A stretch of 64,000 nt of DNA from positions 40,399,158-40,463,157 of the forward strand of contig OZ020514.1 in assembly GCA_963971425.1 (NCBI GenBank), in the 5' to 3' direction. Made by a program: the position numbers and the translations under genes. Position 1 is the first letter of the stretch; the number at the start of each line of letters is the position of its first letter. The notes under the pieces are model-generated. The model made no database searches. It saw only the letters and a list, made by a program, of their open reading frames with translations, and was not told the origin of the DNA. Positions 1-10,959 of this stretch are shown one piece after another. The stretch comes from Bryoerythrophyllum caledonicum (Eukaryota > Streptophyta > Bryopsida > Pottiales > Pottiaceae).

Positions 1-2
1 AC

Positions 3-1104
3 CTAGGCTGCAACGTGAAGCTCGGAATCATCGACTTGTGGAACATCCCTGGTTTCTCTGGGAAGGCAAGGTCGTCATTAGAAAAGTCGTTCTTCGACGA
101 GTTCATGACGATGTTCGCAATGAAAGGGCAGCCCTTCCTCACCAACCTTCCAGCATGGCTCTTCATTTGCGGCGAGGTGCAGTCCCTTCTTCAAGTGAAG
201 GCGTTTGCAGAGGGCCCATCGTTGTGCCATGTGTACAATGTGCTGCAGTCGATGTACGTTCCCTACGAGAACGAGCGTTTGGGGGGATTTGCTCCAAAGA
301 GCAACAATGCTCTGGAACCTATTGGCCTCCTTTTCCTCTTCAAAAGAGAGCTCATGCAGATCCCACCCGTGAGAAAGACCTACGCAGCTCTTGAGCATTT
401 GTTGCACACAAAGCTTTGGAAGTACAACAAGTTGGCGTACGCGATGAACATGAACAAGCTGAGGATGGAGTTCTTCATCAAGGTCCTCAAACTCTTCTGC
501 AAGAGGGGGAAGATAGTTGTCCAACTATTTGGCGAGACGAAATTACTAACGGTGAGCGTGGTAAGTTTACCTGCAGTTAGCTCAAGTCGAGCTAAACTGT
601 AGATCCCTTGATGACTTGTGCATGAATTGTTTCAGAGAAGACGTTCTTCTTCTAAATGTAGAGAAGCACTTAAGCTCCAGTCGAACTAAAGTGTCGGCTT
701 AGACTTGTATGCTTTTGTATAGGTGTCAACAGTTGCATTGTATCCCTTGAAGTTTAAATAGCTCACTTTTGGTATTTGTATGCCTTAACATTCACTTAAG
801 CTCGATTCAACCTAAAGTGTGACTTGTCTAATCCATTGGTGTGTAGATGTTGGATCTGGAGGCATTCTGAATCTCGCACAACACCGATGAGTCGGACCTC
901 GACAAAGCCGCTGAGGTCGCATTGACGTTGGACCGGGCCGATTTCGTCATTGGTGCATATCACGTCAACGGGGAGATCTTCCCCGAGCTTGGCAAGGTCG
1001 TTGCCAAAGGGAAGGGAATAGATACTATTGACCTTGTCGATGAGGAGGGAGTGTACCCGAGCCCTATGAGTGTGTGCCCAAGCTCGAGCAGCTCCATTTT
1101 GTAA
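3..1104 (+). pseudogene. Two-exon gene relic at window start, methylase-like motif (tentative)
   Basis: The reading frame is open from the left edge, so the 5' part lies outside the window. Exon 1 runs to about 551, where the frame meets a splice donor (CGGTGAGC). A matching acceptor (GGTGTGTAG) stands at 847 and exon 2 reads to a stop at 1104. The join is phase 0. Exon 1 ends in a strand-turn segment (GKIVVQLFGETKLLT) that resembles motif I of N4/N6 DNA methylases. Exon 2 (SDLDKAAEVALTLDRADF, one early in-frame stop) resembles the end of the relic at 13.1-13.4 kb (TSDLFKAIDQLMRVEF). Codon third positions are GC-richer than in the flanks, which supports past coding. No product is recognised with certainty; the methylase reading is inference from short motifs. 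Confidence 0.4.
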
Positions 1105-1397
1105 AATTTGTTGGATCATATTTTGTGAATATATATTTTTTGATAATACAAATCAAGATGTTTCACCACTTTGTTTGTTTTGCAGATTGGATATCTACTA
1201 CTGATTCAATGTCATCATGTTTTGAATGTTTGGAATTTTTATTATTGTTTTGAGGTATGTGAGCGTCACTTAGGTTGAAATTTCTACAGGACTGTGATTG
1301 TCGGGCGTCCGTAAATTCCTTGTTGGGCCTAGAGGAGTTTGCTCTTTCCCTTAAGAGTAAAAGGCTTTTGTTGCACTGTGCAGCAACTGCGTAGTCA

Positions 1398-1903
1398 ACT
1401 ATGGATTATTTGACGATGGCAGTGGACAACAGAGTTGTTGAAAGCCCTATTGCGCGGGAGCCAATTTATAATAGGATCAATCTCCCTTCGCCACAGTGGC
1501 CTCGTTCAGTTCCAGGGTCTCTACGTCTGAATCGTGATAATTGAACTCTTGCAAAGCATATTCTTTATATTTAAGGGATGCTCCTTACCCACTCTCGCTC
1601 ACGGTTTAGTGTTAAAGTGTATTTGTTTAGATTGTATGTGGCACCTATTGTGCAAGAACCATTTGGGAAACGTCTCTGCCCTCGCATTCTCTCAAAAAAT
1701 ATTGCTGGAAACAAATGCTTTCCTTCAGCTTCCACCCGCCGCCACTCGCTTCCCAAATCAAACATTGACGAGGTGCATTGGCGAAGTTTGCAACGTCTTC
1801 TAGACAGTCCATTAATGGAAGAGAATGGCGCAACATGGACTAAGCAACGTCAAAGGGCTTTTTTGAAGACGCATATAGAGGCTTATGGAGGAACTCCCTA
1901 GAC
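1398..1903 (+). pseudogene. Unknown ORF fragment, possibly a 3' exon
   Basis: Two stretches read as protein in the plus direction: one starting near 1402 (MDYLTMAVDNRVVESP) and one of about 107 codons ending at 1901, whose last part is hydrophilic and charged (EENGATWTKQRQRAFLKTH). There is no family I recognise. It follows the two-exon relic at 1-1104 in the same orientation and may be a later exon of it, but no unambiguous splice pair links them. The competing minus-strand frames are shorter and show no motif. Confidence 0.2.
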
Positions 1904-2317
1904 AATTTAATTAGTGATGAGACGATTGTGTTTTGCCTCGGGGTAAATGAGTGTTGTTTGTGACTTTCTTTCATAAAGTTTTAAATAAAGCTTGGATTAA
2001 TGGTATATGCTTCTTTTACCGTTATCAATTTTTTGGACATTCGGCTAATTTGGTCCCTCCATGAAATGAAATTTAGTATTCTCGGTACATTGTCATTATG
2101 CTTTTCACCTACAAATGTCTATATATATTGATATTTCAAAGATCATATATCTTCAAAGTCATGGAAATTTTACGTTGGAGCTGCTCAACTAGGATGTGTC
2201 ACCCGTTGTTTATGCTCCAAAGATGAAGGGTATCTATAAAGCATAGGGCTTATTTGGTTGAGTCGCCCCATTCTCAATCTAGAGGCTTGAAAGGAGACCA
2301 ACTTCACACTGAGAAAG

Positions 2318-3500
2318 ACCCTCTTTGCGGTAGTTGTCCATGAAACGGTGTTGGAAAAGGTTTACAATCAAGCAGAAGGAGAAGAGGACGCAATCCTACC
2401 ATTGGCGGATGGGAAAGAACTTTCTTGACGAGTTTGAAGAAAGTGATATACCAACTCTGCAAAAAGGTCGCATCAATCATAATTTGATTAAAAAGTCATG
2501 GCTTCGTGATATGGAGGTAAAGAATAAGAGATAAGGCAATTATTGGATACCACAATTACCATTAAAAAAATTGACTTCAAGAGAGAGTTCACCATGTGGT
2601 GTAAACTCGAGAAGTCTTTTAATCCTAATTTCACCCCTTACATGGTTTGGAGAGCACTGATTGGGTGCCTACATGGAGCTTCATTAACTAATAATGGAGA
2701 ATTCTAAGAGGCTCTCCTTCCAAAAGTCCTATCATGGATGGATTTCTATGCACCAAATTGTGATGATGTGTTTAGAAAGCACCAAGGGTGCCATCACTCA
2801 TGGTTGAAGAAGAAAGAAAGAAGAAGACACAAGTAGTGTTGTGGAAGAATTGATTGAAGCTATTGAGGTTCAAGAATCAAAAGAAGTAGAGAAATGATTG
2901 TACAAGCAAATGAAACACACAAGGTACTACAAACAATGCTTGGAGTGAGATATGGCTTTCTTTCGAAGGCTATTACTTATAGTACCAATTGGTAACAACC
3001 CTTGCTCATACATATGGAACTACTTTAAATTTGTATCACCTCTCTCCATTTTCTCTTCTTTACTTTCTCTTATAAATCTACCTCAACTATTTACAATATC
3101 ATAATAACAACGAGCAACTCTAATCTCTAACAAAAGCTTCAATCAAATTGAAGCCTATTAGAGGCAAGGAAACCAAAGTAAGAGCCAAGGCAGATAGCAA
3201 GAAAAAGTAGTGAAAAGCCTTTGGAGAAGAGAAGAAGTATTGGAAGGCTAAGTTTGCAGAGTTGTAGGCCAACATAGAAGCCATGAGTATGAACGCGGCT
3301 TTAGTAAGTGATAAGCCTCAAGTCACTCCTAGTTTTTATTTAGGGGTTGGGTTTAGACCCGATGATGATGAATTTGAAGATGACATGCCAAGTTGCATAG
3401 CACTTGCTACCACGAAAAGCTCGCGAGGGACGTATGCCTTGAATCGGAGTCAGACATCGAGGGCAAGGAAGCTCCACCTAGAGCAAGCCTAATTGTAGAT
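2318..3500 (+). pseudogene. gag: Decayed gag of gypsy-methyltransferase element, copy 1
   Basis: Translating in two frames gives clear similarity to the gag of the other element: TVLEKV then EGEEDAILPLADGKEL, a frameshift to FEESDIPTLQ, then FKREFTMWCKLEKS, NPNFTPYMVWRALIGC and LPK at about 2735. After the inserted repeat the match resumes from about 3134 and includes an acidic stretch DDDEFEDDMPSC (about 3360-3400) equal in place to DDEFGDSMLSG in the other copy. The zinc-knuckle segment present in the other copy (about 49.6 kb) is missing here, its place being taken by the repeat at 2885-3131. Gag would form the particle shell that packages element RNA. Confidence 0.65.
2885..3131. repeat. 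247-bp dispersed repeat, second copy at 63,371
   Basis: From AGTAGAGAAATGATTGTACA to CTAATCTCTAAC this segment matches 63,371-63,616 at roughly 80 to 85 percent by eye, in the same orientation. The first part reads as protein in both copies (VQANET.K.LQTMLGV.YG.LSK); the rest is T-rich. Here it sits inside gag of the gypsy copy, between the gag core and the later gag block. It could be an insertion, or a gag segment of a related element whose 63-kb copy is an isolated fragment. Confidence 0.7.
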
Positions 3501-4379
3501 CCTCAACATGGGAAGGACATCAGCAAGCTTTGTTGCCAGGATGTTTCACTTTAGAGGAGATGATGTTGTCATCCTCCATGGTGCCTCCAATTTGACGGGC
3601 AACGCCATCAACTCGCCCTAAGGTTGGAATTAAAGAGCCAACGAACGATGTGGTAATCAAAGCCACAAATGTAATTTGCTAGGCTTCATTGTTGTTCTCT
3701 AAATGGTGTGACAAGTAGGCTTTGGTTCATCCATTACACTTGTTGTGGTGGTTGATAACGCAGAAGGCAATTTCTAACTAATTGAGCCAATAGGGAGGGT
3801 TGAAGTGTCCATGGACAATTAGCGAGTCTATGAGGATTACAGAAGCGGAGTTGATGTTGAGACTCAATGAAGATGATGTTGAGGATACAAGTTTTTTTTT
3901 AAATGAAGGCTATTGTAATAGAGGCCAAGTGATACGATGTCATGGTGGATTTGGTTGTGCTATCCATAATGGGGTTCAACTTGGATTTCTGGAGAAAAAG
4001 AACAAGCTATAGATCGGAATGGCAAGCAAGGAATGGGCAAAATGCCTAGCTGCTAGCTTGATTTGTTTCAGTTCTTACTAGTACCATTGCTTATGTGTTT
4101 TCCTTGTCTAGAAGTATGAATGTGAAATCACCATGGTTTCAAACGAATGTTGAAGATTTCACAATGGCTACTCACTCATTTGATGAAGTAGATGCCCACA
4201 TCGGTGATACAAATGTTGGAGATACAAACATGTATGAACTTGGCATTGAAACATTATGATGGGCTAGAACTTAGCTTTAGAAGATTGCAAAACAAATAAT
4301 CAAAGATCCTTAGCAACATTTGATGCTTCGACAAGTTGAAGAAGAATCTAGAGAAGGAAAAGACTTAGGACCGCCCCTG

Positions 4380-5190
4380 AACACTCACATCATTCACTTG
4401 AAGGCACCAATAAATAATATTGCCTTAATGGAATTATTCTAAGAACTAGAAAGTGGCTTAGAGGCAATTTTGCAAGCGGGCATCAAGGTCAAACGCGACA
4501 TTTATGTGGATGTTGATGAAGGAGCAATGCATGTGGCCAAGCGACACTCACAACAATTGAAGACACCATTTCTGGACTTCTTGGCCACTTATGCCACCAA
4601 GACTTTCCTTTCCACGCTTGTTAGTGATATTGTCTTGCTTTCAGGCGAGGACATTCACCGTGTTGGTCGTGTAGACCTTGTCATTGCAGAATGGCCTTGT
4701 CAAGATATGTTAATGGCTGACACCAAAATGGGTTGAAAGACACTCGTTCAGCACAATTTTACAACATGATTTTACAACGCATATTGCAATTGTTTCAGAC
4801 ATCTCAAAAGCATCGACAAAGCTACATCGTGGAGAACGTGCCAAACGTGAGTAATTCAAGGTTGAGGACCTTGGAAGAAATGCACGCTATAAACTAGACT
4901 ATGAGTTTGCCAATGTTGCTAGATGCGGCTACGGTGGGATCGCATGTACATTGGCTATGTTAGTGGAGGACACATATGACATTTCGAGAGTTGCTACAGT
5001 TCACGTTGGGTTGTATCAAAGTGTCATATGTCCTTGAGTGATATTTTTTATTTTGACAGTGGACCTCGGCACCTTTACCATGACGACAAAGCACCTTTAG
5101 CGGTGGTTAACCGCAAGGGAGAATTGCATAGGGCATTGGCCACGTTGTTCAGTTTTCCAAGCTTGTATGCCTTTTGGAACAATGGTAGGG
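4380..5190 (+). pseudogene. Retrotransposon-borne cytosine-5 DNA methyltransferase, copy 1 (broken)
   Basis: The segment reads HIIHLKAPINNIALMELF, then LQAGIKVKRDIYVDVDEGA, then DLVIAEWPCQ with the motif IV cysteine codon at 4698-4700, then after a frameshift YIVENVPN (motif VI glutamate codon at 4832-4834), then LLDAATVGS and a target-recognition-like part (APLAVVNRKGELHRALATL). Order and spacing match a DNMT3/DRM-type C5 methyltransferase, which transfers a methyl group from S-adenosylmethionine to cytosine. The glycine-rich motif I present in copy 2 (LLELLGGIGT) has decayed here, and the motif VIII arginines are lost. It has several stops and cannot be active. It sits downstream of gag with no reverse transcriptase after it. 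Confidence 0.7.
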
Positions 5191-5203
5191 AGTGCTATTT
5201 TGT

Positions 5204-5262
5204 GAGCAATGAGTAGTGAGCAGTGAGCAATGAGCGATGAGTAATGAGAAGAGAGCAGGAAA
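5204..5262. repeat. Short degenerate tandem repeat GTGAGCAATGA
   Basis: The unit GTGAGCAATGA and variants (GTAGTGAGCAGTGAGC, GCGATGAGTAATGAG) repeat about six times directly after the methyltransferase fragment. The same motif in reverse complement occurs at 31,149-31,190, and the DNA next to both blocks is also similar (GGAACAATGGTAG, GCTATTTTG). Confidence 0.6.
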
Positions 5263-6815
5263 AAGATTTGAGCTCTAATTGTGTGCGGATTGATTACTTT
5301 ATTATCAAGTTCACACAATATTGACCAAAGAATTATAACAATAGACAATATTAACAATAAAAAGATTGAATTCATAATTATGATGCATAAAATATCCCAT
5401 GGCCTTGGATATTAGGTTGCTCTTCATCCAATTTTAGATCAATTATATTAGTATATGCGTTTGATGTACTTTACAATGCACATATTAGTAAGTAGCAATA
5501 GTAGGATTCACATATTTTATATTATGAGGACTGTGAAAGAAATCTCAAAAGAAACTACCGTAATCTCTAAATAATTCTAACAATTTCAAATTCATAATCC
5601 TTGAATATTTTCTATTCTAGTGCAATGAATAAGGCAAGAAACATAAACTTCTCAGCTTTATGCATCATTTAGCTAAATGTGGAAAATTCAGTGAATTCTG
5701 GACTTTAGACTGAACGCATCATCGGGAGATGTGATCAACGGTCATGATTTTTGGACTTTGCATAGTCCAATTTTAGTTACATAAGTCATCTTTTAAAGCA
5801 GATTCCACTACGGCTAGTACCTTACTCAACTATGTTTAACAAGGTTTAATATGATGTTTTTCATTGAAGACAAGAGTTATATTTTGATTTAAATGAATGG
5901 AAATAATACTACTTCCTAGGACCATGACATTAAGTTGTAATATCAACTCCTAAATGAAAAAAGTCTTAAGGTGGGCTTTTGCAAATCTTCGGCCGTTTCC
6001 ATGGTTTCATTTTAAATTTACAATTCTTAAAATTCTATACAAAGATGCAAGTAGACAAGAGCTACACCAAAATATCATTTTAATTTTCATCTGACCTATA
6101 AAAATAAAGTTATGCCATCTGAAAGAAAAACTTCTTCAATGCGTGCACATCTGGAAACTCTAAAAATCTATGCTCGGACACTCTATCAAATGTACGATAT
6201 TTAATAAAAGAAAAGATTATTAAACCTTTCACACTATAAAATGGCATTGATTGTCTTTAGTGAAAAAAACATGTTTAATCTTTTGACAAAGAGGTCCAAA
6301 TTTATGAAATTTAGAGAGTATGTTACCGATTAAGTCTGTATTGAGATCCTTTACTTTTTTTTAGAAATTAATAACCTCTTTTCTTCCGGTGGATTGCACT
6401 AGAATCAACGGTCTTGAAGTGATTTTTGTTTGAAACATATACAAAAAGTGACAAAAAATGGGTCGTAGACATTGTACCTTTGTCAATTCTCTTAGATAGA
6501 ATGAGCCATTGATTCAAAGTTCTTATCATGCACCATTATACATTCCTACCGTTATTAAGATTTGTAGTGTGTTCTTTTGTTGCATATTTTCTTCTCATTT
6601 GGATTGATAGAAAATCAATACTAGTTAATGGAATTTTCTTCAATTTCAGCCAAACCTCTTATTTTTGCATTATTGTTGATTTATTAATTTTAATTAAACA
6701 ATATTAAAATTGTGAATAGTTATTAAATACAAAATTGAAAAAATTTAGAAGTAATTGAAATTGCATGTTAATATGTGCATGCCATATTCCAAAAATAAGC
6801 AAGTCGGAAGATCAC
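5263..6815. other. AT-rich stretch without recognisable gene
   Basis: No reading frame of interest, splice-linked exons, RNA gene or tandem repeat was seen. Composition is strongly AT-rich with many short homopolymer runs. Confidence 0.6.
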
Positions 6816-6819
6816 CCAC

Positions 6820-9800
6820 GCCAAATTTTTATCTTTTGTTCATCCAAATGTCGAACAACCTTCCGCTTTTGACATATGTAGATGGAAAATGACTCAAGAA
6901 TCAGTGGGGCCATTAGTAATTGAAAAATCTTTGAGTCTTCTTGAAAATCAAGTATTTGTCTACCAAGTGACTCACAACCTCGGATGAAAGGTCCTACAAA
7001 CAATTGGAATTTGTTGATATGTTATTGAAACTAGAGACTAGAAAATTTATTTTTTAATCAAAGTATACTGAAGAAAACTCACCGGTAAAGGCATTCCAAT
7101 CAAGAATTATGTCCCCAACTATGGTAAGCAATTCAATCATTGTCTATATCAAATCATCAGATCTCTCCTGAGCACCGCACCATGGTGGTTCTTCACACAA
7201 ATGCTGAATTGAAGCGTTAACCGCATTAAACAATGACTAAGCTCTCTCAATGGTGCTCCAATGAAGAACTTCGATACAATCAGAGTGTCTCATATAAATA
7301 ATTGGACACAAAAACGCATACCCTAATAAAAAGTACAATTTCATATAGTATCATATTAGAAAGCATTGAAGAGAATGATACACTAATAGCACTTGAAAAT
7401 TTCATGTAGAGAAAAGATACAATTACCGGGGTAGAAGGATCTTGAGGAATAGCTAGTTGGAGCTCGTTTAAAGCGCACCAATTGGTTAGTACTTTGAAAT
7501 CCTATCTTATTGCGCATTCTTCAATCTCCAATTCCAACTCTTAGTCATTGGCATGAAATAGAAGCAATGCTGCAGAAACATGGAAATAATTGTTAGCAAA
7601 CTTTAAAATGGTATCAATGTACTTTTCCGGCCTGACATTACACAAGACAATGTCTAAATTGTCGCCCAAGATGCCTGGAACATGTAAATTTATCAAAATG
7701 TCTGCAATGACAAGAACTAATCTAGTGTGCTTGCATTTTTCACTTGAAACCTACCGTGATTGATCTAAACAAACCTGAGAAGCAAATGATGTCAGCCACG
7801 TAGATGCGATGTCTACTAGAGTCCTAAGAGATTAAAATGAAGTTAAAGAAAGGAAATCTTGGATATGATATCATAGAGTTGGATCCAAGGCTAGGATAGT
7901 CCATCGAGTTTAGAAGGAAAATCCATAAGATATAAAAGAGAAGAGTTCTTCATTAAAGATTCAAAAGAGATAACATGCGATATCCTAATAAATGATTCAG
8001 CCTATTGAGATTGTCGTTGCGATCGTTGCTGAACCTCCAAAAGTGTGGCTTTAACATAGTTGAATCCAAGAGCTTACATGGAAGCCATGAATGGAGAGAA
8101 ATTTCAACCAAGTTCCTCTTCTCTGGTCACATTTGTACGACTTGGCAATAGTGATTTATTGCTTTTTTCCTTTTCTGCTAGAAGTGCAGCAAGAGCCTTT
8201 TCAATCTTGGTATTTGGAATGGCCAGTGCCTTCAGTGCCTCCTCCCAACTTGAGCTTTGCCTTTTAAGCCTTTGTCAAACACTTCTTTTTACTCAAATTT
8301 TCATCTTGTACAATGGTTGGCAATAATGGGGATTGCCCAGCCTCTTCATTATCCTCGTTCTTAACATCAAGTGAATTTGGAAGAGGTGCAAAATCAAGAA
8401 GTTGATTGCAGAAGCATGTCTCTTTGTCAATAATGAAATTTGGAATACATTCTAGATACCATTCACCACCGTGAGGAGGAGTGAAGTGCTTACTTAAGTG
8501 AAATTTTGTGAATTTTCACACCGTGGAAGAGGTTTGGATCCACCTGGACAGAAACGGAAGACATGGTACTTGTCCAAGCGCATTCTTTGGAATCAATTCC
8601 TTGAGAACGTACCTAGGTAAAGAAAGTAGACGCTCAAAAGATATTAGTGAATAATACTTAAATTCATTATAATGAGAGAAATTGAGAGATAATTAGAAAG
8701 AAACTATAGGTTCTTTCTAATTATAGATGATTGATAACAAGGCTTTTAAAGCTCCTTGATAAGAAGGTTGGCTCCTAGCATATCATCGAGGTTTGAGCCC
8801 TTCAAAAATGTTGGCTTCACATATGAATGAACAAAAGGCATAAAAGTCTTCCTTGACAATATCATTTGCCACTTTTCAACGTAGTTGGAAGGACGCACAA
8901 GTCCAGGTGAGGCATTTCAATCCATTTTTAATGTACCCGAGGTACAAATCTCTTCATAATGAGCTAAAAATTTGTCCTCAAGCTCACCAAATAAAAAATT
9001 TATATTAGCAACAATATTAAGCAAAAGCAAAATAAACAAACATAATTGGTCACATTGAGTACCTCGGCCAAAAATGTAGCACAATTGAGGAACGCATCAA
9101 GCGTATGGTCTTTGAAGTTAGCACTTGAAAATCAAAAGAGAGAGCAAAGAAGAGCTAGAGAATTTTATTGATGCAACCATCTTGACTTGAAATAGGGCTC
9201 AACATAGAATGTTGTCATTTATTATAGGCTAATAGCAAATCTAGAAGGACCGTGTGAAGATTTGCATTTAAATTTCACAGAGTCGTATCAGATTGACCTA
9301 CACATTGAAACCGAGTGATGTTATATAAAAATTTCTTATTAAAGGACAAAAAATTAAAAATGATTTATCAGACAACGAATAAAACATCCTATTCATGAAA
9401 TTGGGAGATTTTCAAGACTTTAAAAGTATGAATGGTTTTTCCAATAGTGGTTGCTTGTGCACATTCACGTTGATTTAAGCTAAACATGCACCCCTTTTCT
9501 TCAACTTTTACAATTTCAAGAATAATTTAAGATACTCAACAAATTGCATTGTGCATTTTCACTAAATATTTGCATTTTTTGTTCAACTTAAGCTTTAAAT
9601 ATTATTTGGAAGGCTTTCAATCTTTCAATTTGATGAATTTGATGTTATAAATGTTAGGGTTTTTTCCCAATTTACATCGAACATTCAATTAAGTAAGATC
9701 AAGATTCAACCTTTAAAATTAAAAATAACACTTGAAACCCAATGCACGCACTATCATTAAGATGCACTTCATTGATTAAGCGCCCTAGGCACTCAATTGG

Positions 9801-10400
9801 TGGTTACCGTCCCATACAAAGAACATTTTTCCACGAAAGGTTTCATATTCTGGATTTGACTATAGAAATTCTTTAAACTTTGCATTGGCAGAATGGCAAT
9901 GAGAATTCCAAATTGCCATTATCTTAGGAGAGACTTCTTTTGTCATCTTACAATCATCAAAGTATAAGATGTAGAAAGATTAATCACTGTCAATGTATCC
10001 GCCCACAGATTGCTTATGAATAGCAAATACGACGACCTTTAGAAGTGGACGTACTTGTGGCAAAAATACCATCATGCAAAGAGGTACATTAAAAAGGCCT
10101 TTGGTCACATGCATGCTCTCCAAGGCGGTCACAAAATTAGACTTCTTATGAAGTTTTCTTGCTCTTTGCCCTTCTTGATTGTTGGTCAAATCACTCGGAC
10201 ATTTCAAAGAGCCATCTTCTAAGTTAGATGAAGAAACATTCTACATTTAAAAGTGGTAAATGTAGGGTAGAAGCACTTGAAAAAGTTCTTCAATGCAATA
10301 TTAAACGCTAAGAAAGAAGAATTGAACGCAATTGAGGACCAATGTTTCAATTGAGTTTCAATTGGGTCCTCCAATCTCAAGCTTTGATATTTTGTCAATT
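6820..10400 (-). pseudogene. Multi-exon relic with ParB-like and N4/N6 DNA-methylase-like motifs
   Basis: Read on the minus strand, exon-like blocks follow one another. At 10,207-9,790 is a block ending MFFVWDGNH, a ParB/sulfiredoxin-type signature. At 8,990-8,745 is a block with PSNYVEKWQMILSRKT. At 8,618-8,110, after an acceptor CTTTACCTAG, a block passes into a coiled-coil run (KIEKALAALLAEKEKS). At 7,701-7,427 is a block flanked by CATTGCAG and CCGGTAATT (HVPGILGDNLDIVL). A block from about 7,300 to 7,083 ends VGDIILDWNAFTG at donor CCGGTGAGT; one starting at 6,993 after TTTGTAG continues PFIRGCESLGRQILDF. That last join is phase 1 and rebuilds a methylase-like strand, loop and LGR segment. 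Stops are scattered, so the gene is dead. The function call is inference from motifs; the exon structure is seen directly. Confidence 0.45.
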
Positions 10401-10955
10401 CTCAACACATATTTGCATTGTAGGAATTTCAAGGACATGTGACAAATATGATCACTTTTAAGCTTAGATAGAATGGAGTCATAATTTGTTGAAATGGTTT
10501 AGTATAACATCAACAAGAGTTCAAAGGCTTGGTATAACTTCAAAGGTGCTTAAAATGACTTCAAAGGCTAACTTCTGTAAATCCAATTGGTCAAACTAAA
10601 CAAAAAATTCACAACACACACTTATCCAATCCTAGTAGAAGATCTCTAGATTAGATATGTAGAGGAATTAATTGCATTTTGTATTGAATGCATTGAAACT
10701 GATAGTTTTGAATGAGTTTTGGTGCTAAAATGTTATGGTCATTTAGGGGATATGAAACAACAATAAAAACGAAAGGGAGGAACCAACATACTTGAATTTT
10801 AGAGTTCTTCCTCAGAAAGAGCGTCCATGTCATCCTAAACTTATATACACAGTAAAGCTTGGGATCAAAATATGAAATTAGAACAAATGGAATAAGCCAT
10901 TTTATAGTAGGAATGAAATTGCATCAAACAATAGACTCCTATAAGAAGGTTTTAC
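10401..10955. other. AT-rich spacer, nothing recognised
   Basis: Apart from an exon-like segment at its left edge (WSSIAFNSSFLAFN on the minus strand, about 10,300-10,380), which may be the first part of the neighbouring relic, nothing in this stretch can be supported. Confidence 0.4.
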
Positions 10956-10959
10956 ATTA

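Larger units (their letters stand above)
2300..5215 (+). mobile_element. Truncated Ty3/gypsy element carrying a C5 DNA methyltransferase (copy 1)
   Basis: This plus-strand block is colinear with the gag-to-methyltransferase half of the larger minus-strand element at 43.5-51.4 kb. Shared landmarks in order are the gag core (FTMWC...NPNF.PYMVWRAL), the acidic block DDEFxDxMxS, and the methyltransferase (AGIKVKR..Y.DVDE, then WPCQ, then YIVEN). Protease cannot be recognised in the 3.5-4.3 kb interval, and reverse transcriptase, RNase H and integrase are absent: the sequence downstream of 5.2 kb is unrelated AT-rich DNA. Many stops and frameshifts show it is an old copy. Its gag is also interrupted by a 247-bp repeat. 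No LTRs were found. Confidence 0.75.

Noticed and set aside
78..524. Minus frame of 148 codons opposite the first exon
   Set aside because: It is the shadow of the plus exon, which is open to the window edge and ends at a good donor linked to a second exon.
8060..8326. Plus frame of 88 codons at 8.06-8.33 kb
   Set aside because: It is antisense to the coiled-coil exon of the minus-strand relic; its run of Ala, Ser and Phe is the complement of the Lys, Glu and Ala codons.
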